This document shows, piece by piece, positions 32,888 through 38,719 of a stretch of 38,719 bases of DNA. Position numbers and translations under genes: made by a program. Numbering within the stretch: the first letter of the stretch is position 1; each line of letters opens with the position of its first letter. Under the pieces are notes generated by a model that was not told the origin of the DNA, did not search any database, and saw nothing but the letters and a program-made list of their open reading frames with translations. Origin of the DNA: Actinomycetes bacterium (GTDB lineage: Bacteria; Actinomycetota; Acidimicrobiia; Acidimicrobiales; Palsa-688); the NCBI GenBank assembly GCA_021787365.1, contig JAJYMB010000069.1:1-38719 (forward strand). The letters are read 5' to 3'.

Positions 32888-33619
32888 CTAGTCCTCCCCG
32901 GCCAGCTTGCGCGCCTGGTCGAAAAGGTCCTGCAGCTCGACACGGAGGCGCGCGGTCAGTTCGCGGACCTTGTTGCGGGGGACGCGTCCGTCGTCCAGCA
33001 GGCTGGGAGGCCAGAGCGGCCTGCCAACGACCAGTACCACCCGTCCGAGGTGCGGTAGGCTCGCGCCAACCGGCAGTATCTTTTCCGTGCCGCCCACACC
33101 CACCGGGACGATCGGGACGTTCGCCCGTGTCGCCAAGTACGCCGGCCCGTCCAGGAGATCCCCGAGCACCGGGCCCGAACGGCGGCCGCCTTCGGGGAAT
33201 ACGATCAACGGTTCTCCAGCCGCCAGGGCGGCCTGGCCGATGCGGAGCGCTTCGCGGTCGGCGGTCCCGCGGTGGACGGGGAAACCTCCGAGCGAACGGA
33301 AAAGCGCCGCCCGCACCGGCTTTTCGAACACGCCCGACTTGCCCATGTAGCGGACCCGGCGCCGGACGATGCAGCCGGCGAGCGGCGAGTCGATGTAGGA
33401 ACGATGTGACGGCGCGATCACGAACGGCACCGACCGAGGCAGGTTCTCCCGCCCCACCACACGGTAACGCCACATGGCCACGGCCACCCCGTAGACGATG
33501 GCCCGCGCCACCTGGTACCAGGCCAGTTCGAGCCGGGTCGGCACTTGGAGTTGCGAAGGATACGAGGTCTCGGGGCGTGACGGCGGTCGGGGGGACGCGC
33601 CTTGCGTCGCTTCGTTCAA
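32888..33619 (-). CDS. plsC: 1-acyl-sn-glycerol-3-phosphate acyltransferase
   Basis: PlsC transfers an acyl chain to lysophosphatidic acid to make phosphatidic acid. The 243-residue protein has an N-terminal hydrophobic segment (ARAIVYGVAVAMW), the catalytic H-x4-D box as SHRSYID, the substrate boxes GGFPVHRG and VFPEGGRRSG, and VPIVPVGVGGTEKI. In the third box the usual FPEGTRS is FPEGGRR, a mild variation. The TTG at 33619 overlaps the cmk stop by three bases. Its place right after cmk is common in actinobacteria and related groups. It acts at the inner face of the membrane. Confidence 0.92.
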   Translation of the reverse strand: MNEATQGASPRPPSRPETSYPSQLQVPTRLELAWYQVARAIVYGVAVAMWRYRVVGRENLPRSVPFVIAPSHRSYIDSPLAGCIVRRRVRYMGKSGVFEKPVRAALFRSLGGFPVHRGTADREALRIGQAALAAGEPLIVFPEGGRRSGPVLGDLLDGPAYLATRANVPIVPVGVGGTEKILPVGASLPHLGRVVLVVGRPLWPPSLLDDGRVPRNKVRELTARLRVELQDLFDQARKLAGED

Positions 33620-34350
33620 CCGAACCCCGCTCTCGCAGCCAGCGTCAGCACCAGCTGGACGACCTGTTCGACCGTGCTCGTGGTGGTGTCGACGACCACG
33701 GCGTCGGGCGCGATGGCCAGGGGCGCGTGCTCTCTTGTCGAGTCGACGTGGTCACGCCGGGCAATGTCGGCCGCCACCTCGTCATAGTGCATGTCCAGCA
33801 TCTCCTGGCTCCGGCGTTGGGCCCGCTCCTCGTCGCTCGCCGTCATGTAAACCTTTACTGGAGCTTCAGGGAAGACGACCGTGCCGATGTCACGGCCCTC
33901 GACCACGCCGGCCTCGTGCTCGGTCGCCCACTCCCTCTGGCGACGGACCAGCTCCTTTCTCACCTCCGGTATGGCTGCCACCCCGCTCACTGCCCGCGTC
34001 ACCTCGGGGCTGCGGATCTCGATGGTCGCGTCCACCCCGTCGACCATCACCCTCTCGGAGACCTTGAGGCTCATCTCGGCCGCCATCTTGGCCACGAGCG
34101 CCTCGTCTTCTGGGTCGATGCCCCGCCGCATGGCGCTGAAAGTGACCGCACGGTACATCGCCCCGGTGTCCAGGTAGTCGATCCCGAGGCGCTCGGCTAC
34201 CGCCTTGGCGACGGTTGACTTGCCGCTCCCCGCCGGGCCGTCGATGGCCACCACCCGCCTTCCCGGGAGGTTGCGCGCCGGCTCGCCCAGCTCGGCCGCC
34301 ACAACCCGCCCGGCCGCTACCTGCTTGGCGAGCCCGCCGCCCCCCGTCAT
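33616..34350 (-). CDS. cmk: Cytidylate kinase
   Basis: This 244-residue kinase phosphorylates CMP and dCMP. It has the P-loop VAIDGPAGSGKSTVAKAVA, the NMP-binding segment YLDTGAMYRAVTFSAMRRG, EGRDIGTVVFPEA and KVYMTASDEERAQRR. ATG 34350 overlaps the aroA stop (ATGA) and has GAGGAG upstream. It carries an N-terminal leader of about 30 residues before the P-loop strand. It forms part of the compact aroH-tyrA-aroA-cmk-plsC gene string. Confidence 0.95.
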   Translation of the reverse strand: MTGGGGLAKQVAAGRVVAAELGEPARNLPGRRVVAIDGPAGSGKSTVAKAVAERLGIDYLDTGAMYRAVTFSAMRRGIDPEDEALVAKMAAEMSLKVSERVMVDGVDATIEIRSPEVTRAVSGVAAIPEVRKELVRRQREWATEHEAGVVEGRDIGTVVFPEAPVKVYMTASDEERAQRRSQEMLDMHYDEVAADIARRDHVDSTREHAPLAIAPDAVVVDTTTSTVEQVVQLVLTLAARAGFG

Positions 34351-35666
34351 CTCCTCAGGCACGCGCGCAAGTCCTCCTCGAAGCCCGGGTAGCTGGTCGC
34401 GGTCGCGTCCCACCCGTTGACGGTGACCGGGGCGTCCGCCCCGAGCGCCGCCACTGCCCCTGCCATCGCTATGCGGTGGTCGCCGTAGGACTCGACGGTG
34501 CCCCCTTTGAGCGGCCGGCCAGCGCCCCCGTGCACCACCAGACCGTCGGGCGCTGGCTCGGCCCGAGCGCCGAGCGCTTGGAGCAGCTCGACCGTGCTCG
34601 CTACCCTGTCCGTCTCTTTCACCTTCAGCTCCGCGGCATCCGAAAACCTTGTCGGCCCCTCGGCGAACGCCGCCGCCACGGCCAGCACCGGGATCTCGTC
34701 GATGAGCGAGGGGACCTCCGCACCACCGACATCGGTGCCCCGGAGAGGACCCGATGCTACGTGGATGTCCGCCGTGTGGCGCACGGGGTCCTCGCCGGCG
34801 AGCTCGATACGCGCACCCATCCTGCGCAGCACGTCGATGAACCCGGCCCGTCCCCTGCCGACGTACACGTCCTCCAGCACGAGGTCGCTCCCGGGCGTGA
34901 GGCAGGCCGCCACAGCCCAGAAAGCCGCCTGCGAAGGATCAGCCGGCACGTCGATCTCGCCGGCCCGGAGGGCGCCCGGCCGGAGCGTTATCCTCCTGCC
35001 GTTCCCCTCGTCGTCCACCGAGATCTCCCCGCCGGCGGCGGCCAGCATCTCTTCGGTGTGGGCGCGTGTGGGGACCGGTTCGTGCACGGTCGTCACCCCT
35101 TCGGCCCCCAGGCCGGCGAAAAGGACGGCCGACTTCACCTGGGCGCTCGCCACCGTGGGGGTGTAGTCGATCGCCCTCGCCTTCCCCCCGCGCACTACGA
35201 GCGGGGGGAACTTGCCGTCCTCCCGGCCGTCCACTTGCACGCCCATCAAGCGGAGCGGCACCACCACCCGGTCCATGGGCCGGCGAGCTACCGACGAGTC
35301 CCCCTGCAGGACCGTCATCCCGTCGAGCGCGGCGGTGAAACCAGCCAAGAGCCTTATGCCCGTCCCGGAATTGCCCACATCGATGACGGCCTCGGGTTCG
35401 TGCAGGCGGCCCGGCCCGCCTTCCACGTACAGCTCGGCACCGGCTCTTTCCACGCCGGCCCCGAGCGCCACCACGGCCTCGAGGGTGTGGCGGACGTCCT
35501 CCCCATTGGAGAGTCCCCGGATCCGCGAGCGGCCAGCCGCCCGGGCGGCTATCAGGAGCGAACGGTGGGAAACCGACTTGTCGCCAGGCGCTCGCAGCCG
35601 ACCGGTGAGCGGCCGCCCGCCAGCGGGCTCTACGACCAGTTGCTTATCGGTTGCCACCTCGCTCAT
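34347..35666 (-). CDS. aroA: 3-phosphoshikimate 1-carboxyvinyltransferase (EPSP synthase)
   Basis: This 439-residue enzyme joins shikimate-3-phosphate and PEP in the aromatic amino-acid pathway. Visible motifs are APGDKSVSHRSLLIAA, DVGNSGTGIRLLAGF, the following GDSSVARRPMDRV, VASAQVKSAVLFAGL, the catalytic region SLIDEIPVLAVAAAFAEG, LKVKETDRV and YGDHRIAMA. ATG 35666 (MSEVATDKQ) lies within the end of tyrA, a 23-base overlap, with GAGGTG upstream. The glyphosate-contact loop reads NSGTG here where many class I enzymes have NAGTA; the effect is not predictable by eye. Confidence 0.95.
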   Translation of the reverse strand: MSEVATDKQLVVEPAGGRPLTGRLRAPGDKSVSHRSLLIAARAAGRSRIRGLSNGEDVRHTLEAVVALGAGVERAGAELYVEGGPGRLHEPEAVIDVGNSGTGIRLLAGFTAALDGMTVLQGDSSVARRPMDRVVVPLRLMGVQVDGREDGKFPPLVVRGGKARAIDYTPTVASAQVKSAVLFAGLGAEGVTTVHEPVPTRAHTEEMLAAAGGEISVDDEGNGRRITLRPGALRAGEIDVPADPSQAAFWAVAACLTPGSDLVLEDVYVGRGRAGFIDVLRRMGARIELAGEDPVRHTADIHVASGPLRGTDVGGAEVPSLIDEIPVLAVAAAFAEGPTRFSDAAELKVKETDRVASTVELLQALGARAEPAPDGLVVHGGAGRPLKGGTVESYGDHRIAMAGAVAALGADAPVTVNGWDATATSYPGFEEDLRACLRR

Positions 35667-36912
35667 CACCTCCTCCACTACTGGCGCGCAGGCCAAAGTT
35701 AGCGGTTTCGAGCCGTCGGAGGGACGCCTTGTAGCCTCGCTCGGCGAGCGCGTGGCGGGCCACCTCGCCGTCGCTCGCGTCCACCACCATCACCATGACA
35801 CCGCGGTCACCCTCGGCCGAGTGGACGATCTCCAAGTCGAAGATGTTGACCCCGAGACCTCCGAGCAACGTGCCCACCTCGGCGATGACCCCGGGCCGGT
35901 CGGGCACGGGGACGCGGACCTCCAGCGCCCGCTCTAGCGCCGGCGCGCCCGCGGGCAGGTTGACGCGCGCCTCACGGGCGCGTTCCAGCAGCTCGAGGAG
36001 GCCGGCACGGTCGCCCGAGGCCACCACCGAGCGCAGCTTGTCGAGGCTCGCCCCGAGGCGGTCCAGGGCCGAGAGGATCGCTTCACGGTTTTCGGCCACC
36101 ACGTCGGGCCAGATCCCCGGGTGCCCGGCCGCCACCCGCGTCATGTCCCTGAACCCCCCGGCCGCCAGCCTGAGCAGGGTGGCGTCGGAGCTGGCCGCGT
36201 CGGCAGCGAGGTTCATGAGCGCTGCCGCCGTCAAGTGCGGCGTGTGAGAGACGAGAGCCACCAGGTAGTCGTGGTGGCGCGGTTCCAGGGCGACCGGGTT
36301 GGCGCCCAGCAGGCGCACGATGGAACTGACTTCGCTGTAGGCCTCTCCCGAGGTCCGCCCGCCCGGCGTCAGCACCCAGGTGGCCCCGAGGAAGAGGTCG
36401 GGGTCTGCCCCCTCTACTCCTTCTTGTTCCGAACCGGCCATCGGGTGCCCACCAACGAAACGGGGGTCCGAAACGGCAGCCACTATCCCTTCTTTCACCC
36501 CCGCCACGTCGGTCACGACCCCACCCACCTGCCGCGAGAGGACGGCGTTGGCCACGCCGGCCACCGCCCCAGCGGGTACGGCGACAAAGGTCACGAGAGA
36601 GGCTGGGCCTCCTCCGGCCCGAGCGATGCTGGCACCTTCGATGCTGGCACCCTCGATGCTGGCACCTTCGATGCTGGCACCTTCGATGCTGGCACCTTCG
36701 ATGCTGGCTAGGTCCAGCACCTCGTCGATCGCGCCGAGCTGCTGGGCGCGCTTGGCGCGAGCGCGGTCCTTGTCTATACCGTTCACCCACCAGCCGAGCC
36801 GGCGCAGGGCCATGCCGATCGACCCACCTATGAGGCCCGTCCCCACCACGGTTGCCCGGGGCTGGCTCGAGGCCGCAGCCCTCAGGGCACTGGGGTCACT
36901 CGGGGAGGTCAT
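35644..36912 (-). CDS. tyrA: Prephenate dehydrogenase with C-terminal ACT domain
   Basis: This 422-residue enzyme makes 4-hydroxyphenylpyruvate for tyrosine synthesis. The NAD-binding fold opens with ATVVGTGLIGGSIGMAL; GGHPMAGSEQEGVEGA and the catalytic-region ALVSHTPHLTAAALM follow. The last ~75 residues are an ACT domain (VPVPDRPGVIAEVGTLL; LGVNIFDLEIVHS), usually for tyrosine feedback. ATG 36912 is the first good start inside the end of aroH. Odd feature: five to six copies of the pentapeptide ASIEG lie between the first Rossmann beta-alpha unit and the next strand, from a 15-bp DNA repeat. The insert is probably a surface loop and the enzyme otherwise looks whole. Confidence 0.94.
   Translation of the reverse strand: MTSPSDPSALRAAASSQPRATVVGTGLIGGSIGMALRRLGWWVNGIDKDRARAKRAQQLGAIDEVLDLASIEGASIEGASIEGASIEGASIEGASIARAGGGPASLVTFVAVPAGAVAGVANAVLSRQVGGVVTDVAGVKEGIVAAVSDPRFVGGHPMAGSEQEGVEGADPDLFLGATWVLTPGGRTSGEAYSEVSSIVRLLGANPVALEPRHHDYLVALVSHTPHLTAAALMNLAADAASSDATLLRLAAGGFRDMTRVAAGHPGIWPDVVAENREAILSALDRLGASLDKLRSVVASGDRAGLLELLERAREARVNLPAGAPALERALEVRVPVPDRPGVIAEVGTLLGGLGVNIFDLEIVHSAEGDRGVMVMVVDASDGEVARHALAERGYKASLRRLETANFGLRASSGGGDERGGNR
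36625..36708. repeat. 15-bp tandem repeat within tyrA
   Basis: GATGCTGGCACCTTC is repeated five times (one copy differs by one base) plus a partial sixth. It encodes repeated ASIEG in the NAD-binding domain, and the unit length keeps the frame whatever the copy number. Confidence 0.95.
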
Positions 36913-37348
36913 CGCGCAGCCCGCGGGCACCCTCCAGGTAGACATGGTGGAGCTCCCGCCGGGAGGTGTCCACGTGCATGAGGACCCGGATGCAGCGCGG
37001 CTGGCCTGCCACGATCTCGAGCTCCTGGGCGCACAGCAAGGGGACGTCGCCAAAGCCGATGCCTCGCGCGGCGGTGGCGGGGAAAACCGAATGGATGTCG
37101 TTGGTCGCCGTGAACAGCACCGAGATGATGTCCTCGTGTTCGACCTCGTTGCGCTCGACCATGGCCGTGAGTAGGGCCTGGGTGCGTTCCCGCACCTGGT
37201 CGGCGGTGTCCTCGTCGATTGTCGTCGCTCCCCTTAGGGCGCGTGTGCGCTTCCGAGGAGCCGAGCCCCCGGGGCCGGCCTGCCTGGCCCCGGCCGCGCT
37301 CAGAGCACCATCGTCGGTCATGGGCGGGGGAACTCGGTCGTCAGCCAT
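36896..37348 (-). CDS. aroH: Chorismate mutase, AroH class
   Basis: This trimeric AroH-type mutase converts chorismate to prephenate, feeding the next gene product. The conserved core is RALRGATTIDEDTADQVRERT, then EVEHEDIISVLFTATNDIHSVFPATAAR, DVPLLCAQELEI and CIRVLMHVDT, ending HHVYLEGARGLRDDL. The Arg residues, the Glu-Asp turn and the C-terminal VYLEGA match the family active site. ATG 37348 adds about 40 variable residues before the core; ATG 37321 is an alternative and neither has a clear ribosome site. It overlaps the start of tyrA by 17 bases. Confidence 0.93.
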   Translation of the reverse strand: MADDRVPPPMTDDGALSAAGARQAGPGGSAPRKRTRALRGATTIDEDTADQVRERTQALLTAMVERNEVEHEDIISVLFTATNDIHSVFPATAARGIGFGDVPLLCAQELEIVAGQPRCIRVLMHVDTSRRELHHVYLEGARGLRDDLPE

Positions 37349-37448
37349 CTGGGTGGCCAGGTTATCAAGGCAAAACTTGCCCAATGGACAGACGGGGGCG
37401 ACGCATGTCGATCTTGTGGCTTCGAAAAGTGGCGAACTTGGTTGGAGA

Positions 37449-38210
37449 TCACCTGGCGTAGCGCTCCGGCACGCCCGGCCTCTCGCGTACCACCGCTTCC
37501 CACAGCCCCCTAACTTCGGCGGCGTGGAGCCGGCGCCACTGGCCGGGCTGAAGGCCGAGGCCCCCGATCGGCCCGATGCGGGTCCTGGTGAGGCTCACGA
37601 CAACGTGGCCCACGGCTTCGCACATTCGTCGCACCTGGCGGTTGCGCCCCTCGTGGAGCACGATGCGCAACGCAGAAGGCCCGAGCACGCTGACCCGGGC
37701 CGGTGCCGTCAGACCGTCCTCTAACTGGACGCCCCTCCGCAGCTTGGCCACCGCCTCCCGGGAGATGTTGCCGGCCACCCGCACCACGTACTCCTTTTCC
37801 ACCCCAAAACGAGGGTGCGCCAACCTGTACGCGAGTTCGCCGTCGTTGGTCAGGATTATCAAGCCACCCGTCGCGACGTCGAGCCGCCCCACCGGGTACA
37901 CCCTCGGCACTTGAGGGACGAGGTCCACCACACTGCGGTGGGCGTGCGGTCCCGGCGCGCTGCAGATCACTCCGACGGGCTTGTTGACCACGTAGTAGGC
38001 GAACACCTCCGTCTCGGGCAAGGGGACACCGTCCACGGAGATGCGGTCGGTCCCCCGCCTCGCCCGCTGCCCGATGTGCGCTGTCACACCGTTGACACTG
38101 ACCCGGCCTTCCAGGATCATCTTCTCGCAAGCCCGGCGGCTGCCGAGGCCGGCTGCGGCCAGCACCTTCTGCAGGCGTTCTCCTTCGTCCGCTCCGGGTG
38201 ACCCGACCAC
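37449..38210 (-). CDS. rluB: 23S rRNA pseudouridine synthase, RluB/RsuA family
   Basis: This protein has an N-terminal S4 RNA-binding domain (ERLQKVLAAAGLGSRRACEKMI) and a synthase domain with the catalytic Asp in VYPVGRLDVATGGLIILTND. VNKPVGVICSA and VLHEGRNRQVRRMCEAVGH complete the family pattern. GTG 38210 gives 253 residues, the usual length, with GAGGAAA upstream. An in-frame ATG at 38411 has a good GGAGG, but the 67 extra residues are basic and low in complexity. It is 100 bases upstream of aroH in the same direction. In related genomes scpA and scpB often precede it; they are not seen here. Confidence 0.93.
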   Translation of the reverse strand: MVGSPGADEGERLQKVLAAAGLGSRRACEKMILEGRVSVNGVTAHIGQRARRGTDRISVDGVPLPETEVFAYYVVNKPVGVICSAPGPHAHRSVVDLVPQVPRVYPVGRLDVATGGLIILTNDGELAYRLAHPRFGVEKEYVVRVAGNISREAVAKLRRGVQLEDGLTAPARVSVLGPSALRIVLHEGRNRQVRRMCEAVGHVVVSLTRTRIGPIGGLGLQPGQWRRLHAAEVRGLWEAVVRERPGVPERYAR

Positions 38211-38390
38211 TGTGGCCCGCTTTCCTCTTCCGGGAGGCAAACCACGGAGGCGCACTCCCGGCCGTCTGGGTGCGTACCCGTCCGAGACGAAGTGCCCGAC
38301 CCGCCCCGGCCGTGACACCACTTTACTGGACTGCCTTACGGGCCGCCTAGCAGGGCCGGCGAGGTACCCCGCCTGGTCGGCCACCCGACC

Positions 38391-38422
38391 GCCATCTGGT
38401 CCCGCCGCCATCTGGTCCCGCC
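38391..38422. repeat. 16-bp tandem duplication upstream of rluB
   Basis: GCCATCTGGTCCCGCC occurs twice in direct succession. Each copy contains an ATG on the minus strand (38411 and 38395). These lie in different frames because 16 is not a multiple of three. Confidence 0.8.
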
Positions 38423-38719
38423 TCCGTAGCCTCCACTTTCGCCGACTGTAACGATATATCGCTATACTGGTCGCTGGCAGCTAGCCTGGACTCCCACGTA
38501 GGGGGGCGGCGGTAACGGGAGACCTCCTTTTCAGGCTGTTAGGGCGCTCACTGTGGCGGCTAGCTGTTAGGCGTCGTCTGAACCGTTGACCCGGCTGCCA
38601 CACTGTTAGGTCGCTGGGCCCCGTACCGGGCACAGGTGCAGGTCCCTTGTAATTACACAGTTGTCTTTCGCCATCGAGGGGATCCACCAGTCCGAAGGGG
38701 GGACCTGACATAGTGGAGT
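38423..38719. other. No supportable gene; contains palindrome and short repeats
   Basis: CGATATATCG at 38452-38461 is a perfect palindrome in an AT-rich patch that may be the rluB promoter or operator. CTGTTAGG occurs three times (38536, 38564 and 38603). A minus-strand frame (38711 to 38481) lacks recognisable features. Confidence 0.4.

Noticed and set aside
38481..38711. Minus-strand frame of 76 codons near the right edge
   Set aside because: No ribosome site, no recognised domain, and it overlaps the CTGTTAGG repeats.

Overview
The window looks like a GC-rich actinobacterial chromosome. An Acidimicrobiia-like lineage is an inference from the core gene set and its order (rluB-aroH-tyrA-aroA-cmk-plsC, then ispH and a PDZ/radical-SAM DUF512 gene coupled to der). 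It splits sharply at a tRNA-Pro(GGG) gene near 24.7 kb. To the right lies intact core genome. To the left lies accessory DNA full of recombinases, a conjugative relaxase, toxin-antitoxin-like genes and broken genes.

Bases 1-10.3 kb hold a secreted protein of unknown function, an orphan HicB-like antitoxin, two tandem secreted Asp-box (BNR) repeat proteins (the first frameshifted), an orphan C-terminal scrap of a mobilisation protein, a MobF relaxase/helicase gene broken by one frameshift and joined to a DUF5343-like tail, a very G-rich asymmetric stretch beside the relaxase start, and a frameshifted proline iminopeptidase. Next come a small excisionase-like gene and a DUF4160-DUF2442 pair whose first member has a nonsense codon.

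Bases 11.25-21.0 kb are the most striking part: a mobile element inside a mobile element. Two 80-bp inverted repeats (77/80 identical) at 11248-11327 and 20922-21001 enclose three short tyrosine recombinase genes with overlapping ends, the organisation of a RIT (recombinase-in-trio) element. The middle gene (ritB) is split, right after the HDLRHS part of its active site, by a 6.4-kb Tn554-like element. That element carries three larger recombinase-family genes and a small helix-turn-helix/coiled-coil gene. The tail of ritB reappears at 19747-19932, overlapping ritC.

Bases 21.0-24.7 kb are the control and integration end of an older integrative element: a TOPRIM-like gene truncated by the RIT end, an AlpA-like gene, an Xre regulator, a divergent HTH gene coupled to a phage-type integrase, a HigB/HigA-like toxin-antitoxin pair with a readable promoter/operator, and the tRNA-Pro gene that is the probable integration site.

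Bases 24.8-38.2 kb are core: a zinc-ribbon membrane protein, a SpoIIE-type phosphatase, der, the DUF512 radical-SAM gene, ispH, two aldo/keto reductases, plsC, cmk, aroA, tyrA, aroH and rluB. Most of the minus-strand genes overlap or nearly touch, which suggests co-transcription and joins aromatic amino-acid synthesis with nucleotide, lipid and ribosome functions. Three in-frame minisatellites (30, 18 and 15 bp units) sit in or beside these genes. The last ~500 bases and the first ~850 bases hold no gene I can support.
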